64,000 nucleotides of DNA, taken from the NCBI GenBank assembly GCA_028285105.1, contig JANQQE010000011.1, forward strand, positions 1 to 64,000, read 5' to 3'. Positions within the stretch are counted from its first letter, which is position 1, and each line of letters opens with the position of its first letter. The translations under genes were made by a program, and so were the position numbers. The notes under the pieces are model-generated. The model was not told the origin of the DNA. It did no database searches and saw only the letters and a list, made by a program, of their open reading frames with translations. Positions 35,226 through 45,326 of this stretch are shown here, piece after piece. This stretch comes from Alphaproteobacteria bacterium (GTDB lineage: Bacteria > Planctomycetota > Phycisphaerae > UBA1845).

Positions 35226-36837
35226 CCCGCACTACATCGAGTTGCAGGCCCAGTTGAGCCGGCAGCGCCGGGAGTTGGGCAGTCAATCACCCGAGACCTT
35301 TGCAAACATCTATCTCGCGTCGCACTGTCCGCTGGCGATGTCGAGAATGCACCGGGAGATCTTTGCGGACCTATCCGAGATCATCACCAAGCGTGACGGT
35401 CGACTGGCCGTGGCCGCCCCGCGCGGTCACGCTAAGAGCACCATCGTCAGCCTGGCGTTCGTGTTGTGGTGCGTCTTGTACGAGAAAGAGAAGTTCATTT
35501 TGATCGTGTCGGCTATGGGTGAGCAGGCCGAACTGCTTCTGAAACCCATCAAGGATGAACTTCGCACCAACCCGCTTCTGTTGGCGGATTTTCCGGAGGC
35601 GTGCGTGCCGGAAGGCGCCCGCAAGCAACCGAGTCCTTGGCGCCGCAACCGCATCCGACTTCCGAACGGAGCCATGATCGCGGCCCACGGTGCGGGTCAG
35701 GGGTTGCGCGGCGCGAAGAACGCTCAGAGCCGACCCGGTCTGATCGTGGTCGACGACATCGAAGATCGCGATCAGGTGGTCTCCGAAAATCAACGCATCA
35801 AGACGCTGGATTGGTTCAAGGGCACGCTGCTTCATGCGGGTCGGCCCGGCACCAACGTGATCGTCGTGGGTACGCTGCTGCATTACGACTCACTGCTTTC
35901 CAACCTTGTCCATCCCAACGGGCCGCCGGGTTGGCAGCGGCGCGTGTTTCAGGCAGTGGAACAACACAGCGATCGACCGGACTTGTGGGACCAATGGGGA
36001 TCGATCTTCGGCGGACGGGAAACGTTTGAAGAGGCGACTGGCGTGGAGGCCGCCGCGGCTTTCTACCGCACGAACGAAGCCGAGATGTTGAAGGGCACAA
36101 GGGTACTGTGGCCGGAACTGGAGGATTACCAGGCCCTGATGGTGATGCGTGAACGGGAAGGTCGGGCGAGTTTTCAGGCGGAAAAACAAAACGAACCCCT
36201 CGATCCCGAGCAGTGCGTCTTCTCGGAAAAGCGCATCCAGTTCTGGGATGAAGAATTCGCCGACGAGCAGGCGCTGTTCGACTCCACCAAGAAAGACGGC
36301 TGGATATTTGGGGCATGTGATCCGGCGATGGGTCGTAAAGGCGGCAAGGGCGAATACAGCGCGATTGTGATTCTTTATCTGGAAAAGCGCACCAACATTC
36401 GATATGTGATCGCAGCCGACATCGCCCGGCGCTCGCCGGATCAGACCATCGAACGCATCCTTCAGTACGCCAAGATGTATCGGATGTACAGGTTCCTTGT
36501 GGAAGGTAACCATTTCCAGGAGTTGATGTTCAACAATCCGCGCCGTCGCGTCTCAGAAGCGGAAATCCCCATGATTGTGAACAAGATCAACAATCAATCG
36601 AACAAGCAGATGCGAATTGCCGCCATCGAACCGCTCCTCAGTCAGGGACTGGTGAAACTGAATCGCAGACATCACCGGCTACTCGATCAATTGCGTCAGT
36701 TCCCGCTGGCGGCGCATGACGATGGTCCCGATGCATTGGAGATGGCGATCAATGCCTCGCGCTACCGACCACGACCCATGACTTCCGCGCCCATCTGCCG
36801 AATCCCCGACTGGATCCGCAATCGCAAGCACCTTTAA
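35200..36837 (+). CDS. Phage-type large terminase (packaging ATPase/nuclease)
   Basis: 545 aa from the ATG at 35200 (GGAGAG just upstream; a second ATG at 35188 is possible). ATPase: Walker A APRGHAKS near residue 75, Walker B LIVVDDIED near 185. C-terminal RNase H-like nuclease: GACDPAMGRKGGKGEYSAI, VEGNHFQE, and DDGPDAL near 515, the acidic metal-binding set of terminase nucleases. Such enzymes cut and pump DNA into procapsids. No portal, capsid, protease or tail gene follows: the next gene is a recombinase. The protein may serve a satellite element or be a leftover of a prophage. Confidence 0.85.
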   Translation: MNRQLTTNNPHYIELQAQLSRQRRELGSQSPETFANIYLASHCPLAMSRMHREIFADLSEIITKRDGRLAVAAPRGHAKSTIVSLAFVLWCVLYEKEKFILIVSAMGEQAELLLKPIKDELRTNPLLLADFPEACVPEGARKQPSPWRRNRIRLPNGAMIAAHGAGQGLRGAKNAQSRPGLIVVDDIEDRDQVVSENQRIKTLDWFKGTLLHAGRPGTNVIVVGTLLHYDSLLSNLVHPNGPPGWQRRVFQAVEQHSDRPDLWDQWGSIFGGRETFEEATGVEAAAAFYRTNEAEMLKGTRVLWPELEDYQALMVMREREGRASFQAEKQNEPLDPEQCVFSEKRIQFWDEEFADEQALFDSTKKDGWIFGACDPAMGRKGGKGEYSAIVILYLEKRTNIRYVIAADIARRSPDQTIERILQYAKMYRMYRFLVEGNHFQELMFNNPRRRVSEAEIPMIVNKINNQSNKQMRIAAIEPLLSQGLVKLNRRHHRLLDQLRQFPLAAHDDGPDALEMAINASRYRPRPMTSAPICRIPDWIRNRKHL

Positions 36838-36913
36838 GGCACCAAGGCAATGGTATTGCAGACACGCTGAATCATCGGCAGATACCTGCGAATAAGGCGC
36901 TAATCTAGTTGAT

Positions 36914-36976
36914 ATGAAGGCCTACAACCGCCCATATGGGGATGAACTTGACCCCATATTGAAAGGAGGCCTTCAT
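36914..36976 (+). promoter_or_regulatory. Nested inverted repeats covering the recombinase ribosome binding site
   Basis: Outer arms ATGAAGGCCT (36914-36923) and AGGCCTTCAT (36967-36976) and inner arms ATATGGGG (36934-36941) and CCCCATAT (36952-36959) are both perfect. The outer right arm covers the end of the Shine-Dalgarno (AAAGGAGG, 36962-36969) and the first two bases of the ATG. In RNA this could hide the start site; in DNA it could be an operator or the recombinase's own attachment site. Confidence 0.55.
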
Positions 36977-38834
36977 GTCCCGAAACTCCACCCGGAAACG
37001 CAAGAACCTGCGCGCCATCGGCTACGTCAGGCGCTCGACAGATCGCCAGGAGCAGTCCATTCCCGACCAGAAGAAAGCCATTGAGGGCTACGCCGCTGAG
37101 CATGGTTTGCGGCTGGCCAAGTTCTACATCGATGACGCCATCAGCGGCACCAGCACCGTCGGACGCAAGGCGTTCCAGCAATTGATGCAGGATGCTCAAG
37201 GCGCACAACGATCGTTTGAGTTGATCATCGTGTACGACGTGAAGCGTTTCGGACGGGTTGGCAACGACGAAGCCGGATACTACCGTCATCTGCTGCGGAA
37301 ACATGGCGTCGAAGTGCGCTACGTCAGCGAGAATTTTAATGGCGACGCTACCGACGATTTACTCCGACCGGTGAAGCAGTGGCAGGCCCGTCAGGAATCC
37401 AAAGACCTGTCCAGGGTCACCATCCGTGGGTTGATGTCCAAGATGGAGGATCAGGGTGGCTGGTGGATGGGTGGCGTGCCGCCTTATGGTTACGACCTTC
37501 GATACGAGAACGCCGAAGGCCGGTTCCTGATGACGGTTCGTTACATGCCCGACGGGACCAAGCGGTTACTCGACGAATCGCGCGCGGTCACTCGAACGCT
37601 GCAACGCGGTGAATCACTGAACACGTCGAAGCGTGATCGCGCCAAGCTGGCGCCGAGTTCGCCCGAGCGTGTCACGGTGATCCAGCGGATCTTCCGGATG
37701 TACGTCGAGCAGGGTAAGGGATTCAAATCCGTCGCCGAAACGTTGAACATCGACAACGTCCCAACCCCAAGGGGACCGGCGTGGTCGCATATCTACCGTG
37801 GACAATGGACCGACACCACCATTCGGGCGATTCTGGTGAATATGATTTACGTCGGCGACATGATTTGGAATCGGCGGACCGATGCCCGATTCCATCAGAT
37901 CCGTGATGGCGTCGCCGTTGAACGGGAGAGCGCGTACGGCGCGCGGCTGGTCCCCAACAGCGAATCGGACTGGTTGATTGTTCGGGACGCCCATCCGCCG
38001 CTCATCAGTCGGCGAGTGTTTGAGCAGGCCAAGGTGCGCCGAGAAAGTCACATTGCTTCGATCGAGCACCGTGGTAACGATCCAAGGCGCAAGGTCAGCG
38101 GTCGGAACTGGCATGGCCAACGCAACCGCTTCATCCTGTCGGGACTGCTGACCTGTGCGAACTGCGGGAATCGTTATCAAGGCGTCACCCGTCAGAAGGG
38201 AAAACGTCGTGCTGATCAAACACGCGTCCTAACGCGTTCTTACGGATGTGGCGGCCACATCACCAAGGGCAACAGCGTCTGCGCGATGAACGCGGTTCCG
38301 CAGCAAGAGCTTGAATCACTGGTGATGGACAGCGTCCTCGAGTTCTACCGGCGATACGACGGAGCAAAGGGTAAGAAATTGCTGCGCGAAACGATCAAGG
38401 CGCAACTCGGCGGGGAAGGTGTGCATGTCGAAGAAGCCTGCCGTCGCGCGAAGGAAGAGGACGCTCAACTTCAGCACACGATCAACAACTTGCTCGACAA
38501 CATCACGTCGGCCAATCGCGAACTCGCTGACGAACGCTTGAAGGAACTCACCAAGCGTCGTCAGGCGCTTCAGCTTCGCATTGAGGAGCTTGAGCAGATT
38601 ACGGCGGGGCAAGCTGAGATCGATACGATCGCTGCAGACGCGCGGAAGTTTATCGCCAGTCTGACGTATACGTTTGCTGAAGCGGTTCCCCAGGAGAAAC
38701 TCGTCGCACTGCGGCAATGCATTGAAAGAATTCGCGTTGACAAGCCCAGCGGACGGGTCGCAGTTCAGATTAAGCGAGTCCCCGTTGGAAGTCTGACAGA
38801 AACTGAGATGATCAGCGTCGTGATTACGGACTAA
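36975..38834 (+). CDS. Large serine recombinase
   Basis: 619 aa, ATG at 36975 behind AAAGGAGG. The resolvase/invertase catalytic domain is N-terminal, with the catalytic Ser in YVRRSTDRQ (~residue 21) and downstream Arg residues in VYDVKRFGR. The Recombinase domain follows (GVPPYGYDLRY, IFRMYVEQGKGFKSVAETLN), then a zinc ribbon (LTCANCGNRY ... YGCGGHITKGNSVC) and a long coiled coil (ELADERLKELTKRRQALQLR), the standard order for large serine integrases. It probably inserts and excises the element carrying the terminase module. Attachment sites are usually next to such genes; the nested repeats upstream are a candidate. Confidence 0.9.
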   Translation: MSRNSTRKRKNLRAIGYVRRSTDRQEQSIPDQKKAIEGYAAEHGLRLAKFYIDDAISGTSTVGRKAFQQLMQDAQGAQRSFELIIVYDVKRFGRVGNDEAGYYRHLLRKHGVEVRYVSENFNGDATDDLLRPVKQWQARQESKDLSRVTIRGLMSKMEDQGGWWMGGVPPYGYDLRYENAEGRFLMTVRYMPDGTKRLLDESRAVTRTLQRGESLNTSKRDRAKLAPSSPERVTVIQRIFRMYVEQGKGFKSVAETLNIDNVPTPRGPAWSHIYRGQWTDTTIRAILVNMIYVGDMIWNRRTDARFHQIRDGVAVERESAYGARLVPNSESDWLIVRDAHPPLISRRVFEQAKVRRESHIASIEHRGNDPRRKVSGRNWHGQRNRFILSGLLTCANCGNRYQGVTRQKGKRRADQTRVLTRSYGCGGHITKGNSVCAMNAVPQQELESLVMDSVLEFYRRYDGAKGKKLLRETIKAQLGGEGVHVEEACRRAKEEDAQLQHTINNLLDNITSANRELADERLKELTKRRQALQLRIEELEQITAGQAEIDTIAADARKFIASLTYTFAEAVPQEKLVALRQCIERIRVDKPSGRVAVQIKRVPVGSLTETEMISVVITD

Positions 38835-39129
38835 AGGGTATAGCCTGATAATAGACCAAGTATTCCAATTTCAAAAGTATTCGTTTTCATAGTTTGAACT
38901 ATCTGCGCCAAGTCAGCGCAATACCGACTATCTTTTTGAATTTCAGAAAGGAGTACCGAGGAAGAGGGCGGCCAAAAGACGTCATGCGAATTGACTAGCA
39001 AGAGCAACATACCTTTGATCCGCGTAGTATTTGCACGTGCGACGAGAATCCGCTTACATAGATTGCCGAATACCGAAACCAATTATTGTAGCGTTGATAG
39101 AAGTGTCGCTAATCAGGGGAGTCTTCTTA

Positions 39130-42033
39130 GTGCCTGCAAACCAATCATGCAACATGATCTCGATGTCGCCACATCAAGCGTGTTTTGTCGCTCACGAGTT
39201 GACCAGACTCGGCGAGGTCGGCGAGTTTGATCGGCTTAGCACCACCCTATTCGACTCGAAGGTCGACCTGAACCCCCATCAGGTTGAAGCCGCGCTCTTT
39301 GCAATGTCGAACCCACTCCAAAACGGGGTGCTGCTTGCGGATGAAGTTGGCCTCGGCAAGACGATTGAAGCCGGCCTCGTGCTTTGTCAAGAGTGGGCAG
39401 AGCGGCGCAGACGACTTGTCGTTGTTTGCCCCGCGCACATCCGAAAACAATGGCAGTCAGAACTGTCGGAGAAGTTCAATCTCCCTTCGCAGGTCATGGA
39501 TCGCAAGGTGTGGAACAAGATCCGCCGCGACGGTCATCCGAATCCATTTGACAACGAAAAGATCATCGTCTTGTCGTACGGATTCGCGAGTCGAATGAAG
39601 GAGGTCCTGCGCGCCGTTCCCTTCGATCTGGTCGTGCTCGACGAAGCGCACAAGCTGCGTAACGCCTACCAGCCCAGCCGCAAGGGCGGCCAAGCTGTAC
39701 GCTGGGCGTTTGAGTTGCGACAGAAGATCCTGCTTACCGCCACACCGCTGCAAAACACGCTGCTTGAACTTTACGGACTCGGTTGGCTGATCGGCGACCA
39801 CATTTTCGGCGACAAGACCGCCTTCCAGCGACAATACTGCAACGCCGGTGGCGACATCGGAGAACTGCGCCGGCGGTTGGGTTCGCTTTGCAAGCGGACG
39901 CTTCGCAAAGACTGCCCGTACGTCAACTACACGAAGCGCCAGGCAATCACACATCCATTCAAGCAAACCGAGGAGGAAAAGGCTCTTTATCGCGACGTAA
40001 CCAACTTCATGCTTCGGGAAATCAGCTTCGCCTATTCTGCACAGCATCGTCACTTGATCGAGATTATTCTGTTCAAGTCACTCGCTTCCTCCCCGCAGGC
40101 GCTGGCCAGCACGCTCAGGATGATGCGTCAACGACTCATCGATCTGCGTGATGGCCTTCCCGAAGAGGGGGACGATCGGTTCCTCGCATCGCTCGAAGAA
40201 GATGACTTCGATGTTGAGGCCCTGCTCGACCCAATCGATCTGGACGATTTTGACCCGACAGAGTCCAATCGCCCAATCGAAGGCCGGTTGCTGACACTGG
40301 AACTCGCTGAAGTGGAATCCCTGATCGAGCGGGCGGAACAGATCACTGCCGACAGCAAATCAAGAGCCCTCATCACTGCCCTCGATATTGCATTCGCCCG
40401 GTTGGAAGAACTCGGCGCAGCTCGAAAAGCGCTGATCTTCACCGAAAGCCGCAAGACCCAGGATTTCCTCGCCGACTACCTCGAAACGAACGGCTACGCC
40501 GGCAAGGTCGTCGTCTACAATGGCAGCAATCGCCACCCGAGCGCGAAACAGGCGTATGAGCGCTACACCACCAAGCACGCCGGAACTGACAAACTGACCG
40601 GTTCAAGACCCATCGACATCCGATCCGCACTCGTCGAAGACTTTCGCGAACGCGGCGAGATATTCCTGGGAACAGAAGCCGCCGCCGAAGGCGTCAACCT
40701 CCAGTTTTGTTCGCTGGTTGTCAATTACGACCTGCCATGGAATCCCCAACGCATCGAACAGCGGATCGGACGATGCCACCGCTACGGGCAACAGCACGAT
40801 GTCGTAGTGGTCAACTTCCTCTCGCAAGACAATCTGGCCGACCGTCGCGTTCAGCAGCTTCTTCAGCAGAAATTCAGCTTGTTCGACGGCCTCTTCGGCG
40901 CCAGCGACGATGTTCTTGGGACCATTGAAGACGGCATCGATTTTGAAAGTCGCGTACTCGCCATCTTCAAATCGTGTCGAACCGAACAGGAAATCGAGGA
41001 GGCATTCGACGCACTCCAGCGCGAACTCGAAGACACCATCAATGCAAAGATGACGGAAGCCCGCCAGCAAATCCTCGAACACTTTGACGTGGATGTTCAA
41101 GAGCGTCTGCGCGTTCGCGGTGAGCACGCCCAATTGGCCCTCGATCGCGTTGGCGAGCGTTTCTGGCGGTTGGCCCAATGGGGCCTCAGCGGTCGCGCGA
41201 AGTTCGACAATGCCCAGTTGGGCTTTCACCTTCCCGAGTGTCCGGCGCCGGACATTCCAGCCGGTGAATATCGACTCATCTCAGTGGCGCGCGGCGAGGA
41301 CGATTTTGCCGCGACGGAAGCCCATCTCCTGCGTCTTTCAAGTCCGCTGGGGCAGTGGCTGCTCGACACCGCCAAGGGCCAGAAACTTTCAACCGCTGCC
41401 TTTCAATTCAACGCGTCCGGTCATCCGCGCAAAATCAGCATGCTCACGTCATTTGTCGGGCAAAGCGGCTGGATGCGCTTTGAAAAGCTCACGATTGACA
41501 GCGACGCCCGTGAAGAATTTCTGCTCCTCACCACGGTCACCGATGCGGGCGAGAATCTCGATCAAGAGCAATCGCAGCGGCTTCTCGATGTGGCAGGCAC
41601 CGAATCGGACGAAGTCGTGTGCGAAACCGCCACTGATCAGCGCCTGACGGCCGATGCCGACCGCCTTGCAGCCGCGACCCGGGCACGCGCTGCCGAAAAC
41701 GGAAACGCCCGTTTCAAGCAGGTACAGGCGCAGGTCAATCAATGGGCCGACGACAAAATCACAGCCGCCGAAATGGAACTCGACACCGTCAAACGCGAAC
41801 TCCGCGCGGCTAGACGCGAAGCCGACCTTGCCGAAAATGTCCAGGCGCAGCAAGATGCCCAGGAACGGGTCTCGCAGTTGGAGAAGAAACGTCGACGCGC
41901 CCGAAGCCGGATTGATGACGTTGAGGATCAGGTCGAAGCCGAACGTCAGAAACTCATCCGGCAACTCCGCGACCGTTGCGAGCAACATCAGCACCGGGAG
42001 ACGATCTTCACCATCCGTTTTTCCGTCGTCTAA
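39130..42033 (+). CDS. SNF2-family helicase (DISARM DrmD-like), first gene of a restriction-like operon
   Basis: About 967 aa from a GTG at 39130 (GGGGAG upstream); the frame is open to 39031, and ATGs at 39154 and 39163 are alternatives. The first RecA lobe has LADEVGLGKTIEAGL (motif I), VVLDEAHKLRN (motif II, Asp codon at 39640) and LTATPLQN (motif III). The second lobe has LIFTESRKT, FLGTEAAAEGVNLQ and LPWNPQRIEQRIGRCHRYGQ (motif VI). A C-terminal coiled coil of ~100 residues (AEMELDTVKRELRAARREAD) is present. Such helicases translocate on double-stranded DNA. Length and neighbours recall DrmD of class 1 DISARM. The methyltransferase gene follows after 38 bases. Confidence 0.8.
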   Translation: MPANQSCNMISMSPHQACFVAHELTRLGEVGEFDRLSTTLFDSKVDLNPHQVEAALFAMSNPLQNGVLLADEVGLGKTIEAGLVLCQEWAERRRRLVVVCPAHIRKQWQSELSEKFNLPSQVMDRKVWNKIRRDGHPNPFDNEKIIVLSYGFASRMKEVLRAVPFDLVVLDEAHKLRNAYQPSRKGGQAVRWAFELRQKILLTATPLQNTLLELYGLGWLIGDHIFGDKTAFQRQYCNAGGDIGELRRRLGSLCKRTLRKDCPYVNYTKRQAITHPFKQTEEEKALYRDVTNFMLREISFAYSAQHRHLIEIILFKSLASSPQALASTLRMMRQRLIDLRDGLPEEGDDRFLASLEEDDFDVEALLDPIDLDDFDPTESNRPIEGRLLTLELAEVESLIERAEQITADSKSRALITALDIAFARLEELGAARKALIFTESRKTQDFLADYLETNGYAGKVVVYNGSNRHPSAKQAYERYTTKHAGTDKLTGSRPIDIRSALVEDFRERGEIFLGTEAAAEGVNLQFCSLVVNYDLPWNPQRIEQRIGRCHRYGQQHDVVVVNFLSQDNLADRRVQQLLQQKFSLFDGLFGASDDVLGTIEDGIDFESRVLAIFKSCRTEQEIEEAFDALQRELEDTINAKMTEARQQILEHFDVDVQERLRVRGEHAQLALDRVGERFWRLAQWGLSGRAKFDNAQLGFHLPECPAPDIPAGEYRLISVARGEDDFAATEAHLLRLSSPLGQWLLDTAKGQKLSTAAFQFNASGHPRKISMLTSFVGQSGWMRFEKLTIDSDAREEFLLLTTVTDAGENLDQEQSQRLLDVAGTESDEVVCETATDQRLTADADRLAAATRARAAENGNARFKQVQAQVNQWADDKITAAEMELDTVKRELRAARREADLAENVQAQQDAQERVSQLEKKRRRARSRIDDVEDQVEAERQKLIRQLRDRCEQHQHRETIFTIRFSVV

Positions 42034-42071
42034 GCAAAGTCGCCCATTACCAAAAGAGAATCGCACCCACG

Positions 42072-45000
42072 ATGACAACGGCCACCAGCCATGTATCTGA
42101 ATCCAAGTTCCAGGCACTCAAGTCCAAGCTTCGCGAATTGTTCGAACTCGACAAATCTGATCTGGACTTCGGTATTTACCGCATCATCGCCGCTAAGCAG
42201 GGCGAAGTCTCCGCCTTCCTAGACCGCCAACTTCGCGACGTCGTTCGTCAGACGCTCACCGAACACGGGGCTGGCGAAGCCGACAAGATCAAAGCTGAGA
42301 TCGAGGAAGCCCGCGCCGCAGCGACAGCCGCCGGCTTCAATCCGGACGACTCACCCAAGGTCAAGGAACTGGAGGCGAAACTCGAATCGGCTGGCGGGGC
42401 TACCGTCGCTGAACTCGAAGCCGACATCTACAACCACCTGCTCGCGTTCTTCTCACGGTATTACGACGAAGGGGACTTCATTTCACAACGTCGATACAAG
42501 GGCGACACGTACGCCATTCCGTATTCCGGTGAGGAGGTTGTTCTTCATTGGGCCAACAAGGACCAGTACTACATCAAGTCGAGCGAGTGGCACAAGGATT
42601 ACCGCTTTCGCGTCGGTGACAAGTCGGTTCGCTTCAAGCTCGTCGATGCAACGCAGGAAGTGGGCAACAACAAGGAGCCCGACGAGGCCAAACGGCGCTA
42701 CATTCTCGTTTCCGATGATCCGATCGAGCAGACTGATTCGACCTTAACGCTGCGGTTTCATTTCCGCGCTCCGACGGATGCTGACAAGAAACGAGCCGCC
42801 GACGGCGCTGTCGCGATCTTCGGTGGCGACTATGCCAGGGAAAGGAACCCCAAGAAGGGTGACGAACGGGAGCAGTTTTGTGCGGACGCCGAACAGCGTG
42901 CCCTTGCGGCCATGACCGACGAGTGGAAGTCCGTCGTGACAGCCGCTGCGGCCACGCCCGCCAAGCCCGAGCGTACGGTTCTCGGTAAGCAGCTGGACCA
43001 CTTTACAGCCCGCAACACATTCGACTATTTCATCCACAAGGACCTCGGTGGTTTTCTCCACCGTGAACTCGACTTCTACATCAAAAATGAAGTCGTCCGT
43101 CTCGATGATTTGGAATCGTTGCCCGCCGATCATCTCGCAGCGGTTCAAGGACGCGTGAAGGCGATCCGCCGCGTAGCTGGGCGCATCATCGATTTCCTGG
43201 GCACGCTTGAAGATTTCCAAAAAAAGCTGTGGTTGAAGAAGAAGTTCGTACTGAATACGCAGTGGCTCGTGACGGTTGACCGGGTTCCGGATTCGCTGCG
43301 CGACATCGTTGCTGCAAATGAATCACAGTGGCGCGAATGGGAATCGCTCGGATTCAAACCGGAAGATGATGCGGAAAGTCTATTCGAAGGTGCGGCCTGG
43401 GGCACTCGAGAATATCTTGACAATTGCGACAAGCTCGTCGTCGACACGCGGCTGTTTGATGTGGCATTCGCCGCCGAGTTGCTCGCCAGCAAGGAAGTGC
43501 TGGCTGGTGCCAAAGAAACTGATGATGCAACTCTTGGCGTGCTTGTTCACGCTGAGAACCATCAAGGACTTGCTTTGCTGTCAGAACGGTATTCATCGCA
43601 AGTAAACGCGATTTATATCGATCCGCCTTACAACTCCGATGGCGCTCCGATTGCCTACAAGAACGGATACAAGAGCTCGTCGTGGTTGGCGTTGATTGCG
43701 GATCGAGTCGTACAGTCGCGAAAGTTTCTTCGGTCTGGGGCATGCAACGCGGTCGCCATTGATGACTTTGAAATGGCGCGGCTGTGTGAACTCTGCGATG
43801 CCGCCTTTAGGGATTTCGAACGGCATGTCGCGGTGGTGAACCATCACCCTCAAGGAGGAATGAGCGCAAACATTTCTCGCACTCACGAATACATGTTGGT
43901 TTTTGTGCCAAAGGGCCATGATATTCTTCGTGGCAAGCCAAAATCTGGTGAGACTGAATATAGAAGTTTCGCTCTTAGCGGGCCAGGTATGAACAAATCT
44001 CGCCTTGGTCGCCCAAACAGTTTCTATGCGATACTCATTGATCGTGAGAATTCGAAAGTGGTCGGTGTGGAAGCGCCGCCAAGGCTGGGATCTGAATACC
44101 CATTAGATGAAACGCAAGAGGGATACGAGAGACGATACCCGATCGGTACTGACGGTTCGGAAAAGGTCTGGTGCCGTTCTTACGAATCAGCGCTCGCGGG
44201 TTTAGAGCGAGGCGAAATCGTACTCTCCCCACAGGGTGTATTGAAATTGGCTGTAGATACTCGGGGGAAACGTGACAGTTTGATGAGTAATTGGACAGAT
44301 AGTCGTTACAACGCTGGGCCACATGGAACAGGAATGGTAGCGGAAATTGTGGGAAATCGGGATATGTTCGCGTATCCCAAGTCGCTCTACACAGTGATAG
44401 ACGCGATTGAGGCCATGACTTGGCATTTAGAAAACTCTACCATATTGGATTTTTTTGCTGGATCGGGCACAACGGGCCACGCGGTGATTTCGCTGAATCG
44501 CGAAGGCAAAGGGGAACGAAAATTCGTTTTGATCGAAATGGGGGAGTATTTTGATCCGGTTCTACGTGATCGCATTTCCAAAACGATCTATTCCCCAGAT
44601 TGGAAGGATGGTAAGGCTCAATCGCATGTAAACGGAATCTCTGCGCTCGTTAAGTGTTTCTCGATGGAGTCATACGAGGACGCTTTGAACAATCTTCCCA
44701 TGCCGGGCAGTGAACTGATTGAGAGGCGCAGCGATGCAGGGGCGGACCTGTTGATTCGTTACGCACTGAACCTGGAACTCGGACCGCATTTGCTCGAACT
44801 TGACATCTTTCGCGATCCATGGTGCCACACGATCAACGCACAACTTGCTGGCGATGACGAAATCAAACAGCACCGTGTCGATTTGGTCGAGACGTTCAAC
44901 TACCTGCTCGGATTGAAGGTAGGGGCATACGGGCCAATTGAGCGATACAACGCCGACTTTGAACGGGCTGCACACGACGACGATCTCGGTCGCCTCAAGC

Positions 45001-45326
45001 TCACCGGCCGCCTTCGCCGCGACGCTGACGGGCCCTTTGTATTCCAGCGGGTCGAAGGCACGTTGAACGACGAGAACGACACCCGCGTGCTGGTCGTATG
45101 GCGAAAACTCACCGGTGACCCCGAGCAGGACGTGGCTGCTCTGGACGCCTGGATGCTCCGCCACCGCGAAAGCACGCGTGAACGAACCGAACACCGCGAC
45201 TATCACCTCATCTACATCAACGGCCCGGTGACCCTCCCGCAGCCAACCGCCGAAATCCGAACCGTGTTTCCAATCGAGGAAACATTCAAGGCCAAGATGT
45301 TCGAAGACACGGACGGAGATGCCTGA
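42072..45326 (+). CDS. Large DNA adenine/cytosine methyltransferase, beta class (type III Mod-like)
   Basis: 1084 aa from the ATG at 42072; an in-frame extension overlapping the helicase gene is not supported. Motif IV DPPYN is at residues 517-521 and the SAM-binding motif I (DFFAGSGTTGHA) at 793-804. This order, IV before I, marks the beta class to which type III Mod and N4/N6-adenine enzymes belong. The chain is much longer than a typical Mod (~650), with an N-terminal ~480-residue part that starts with a coiled-coil region (SKFQALKSKLRELFELDKSD) and a C-terminal ~250-residue part, either of which may recognise the target sequence or contact the helicases. Its stop overlaps the Res start by one base (TGATG). 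Confidence 0.85.
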   Translation: MTTATSHVSESKFQALKSKLRELFELDKSDLDFGIYRIIAAKQGEVSAFLDRQLRDVVRQTLTEHGAGEADKIKAEIEEARAAATAAGFNPDDSPKVKELEAKLESAGGATVAELEADIYNHLLAFFSRYYDEGDFISQRRYKGDTYAIPYSGEEVVLHWANKDQYYIKSSEWHKDYRFRVGDKSVRFKLVDATQEVGNNKEPDEAKRRYILVSDDPIEQTDSTLTLRFHFRAPTDADKKRAADGAVAIFGGDYARERNPKKGDEREQFCADAEQRALAAMTDEWKSVVTAAAATPAKPERTVLGKQLDHFTARNTFDYFIHKDLGGFLHRELDFYIKNEVVRLDDLESLPADHLAAVQGRVKAIRRVAGRIIDFLGTLEDFQKKLWLKKKFVLNTQWLVTVDRVPDSLRDIVAANESQWREWESLGFKPEDDAESLFEGAAWGTREYLDNCDKLVVDTRLFDVAFAAELLASKEVLAGAKETDDATLGVLVHAENHQGLALLSERYSSQVNAIYIDPPYNSDGAPIAYKNGYKSSSWLALIADRVVQSRKFLRSGACNAVAIDDFEMARLCELCDAAFRDFERHVAVVNHHPQGGMSANISRTHEYMLVFVPKGHDILRGKPKSGETEYRSFALSGPGMNKSRLGRPNSFYAILIDRENSKVVGVEAPPRLGSEYPLDETQEGYERRYPIGTDGSEKVWCRSYESALAGLERGEIVLSPQGVLKLAVDTRGKRDSLMSNWTDSRYNAGPHGTGMVAEIVGNRDMFAYPKSLYTVIDAIEAMTWHLENSTILDFFAGSGTTGHAVISLNREGKGERKFVLIEMGEYFDPVLRDRISKTIYSPDWKDGKAQSHVNGISALVKCFSMESYEDALNNLPMPGSELIERRSDAGADLLIRYALNLELGPHLLELDIFRDPWCHTINAQLAGDDEIKQHRVDLVETFNYLLGLKVGAYGPIERYNADFERAAHDDDLGRLKLTGRLRRDADGPFVFQRVEGTLNDENDTRVLVVWRKLTGDPEQDVAALDAWMLRHRESTRERTEHRDYHLIYINGPVTLPQPTAEIRTVFPIEETFKAKMFEDTDGDA

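Noticed and set aside
41976..42071. N-terminal extension of the large methyltransferase into the helicase gene
   Set aside because: The extension lies mostly in the helicase coding sequence; the ATG at 42072 begins the family-like sequence.
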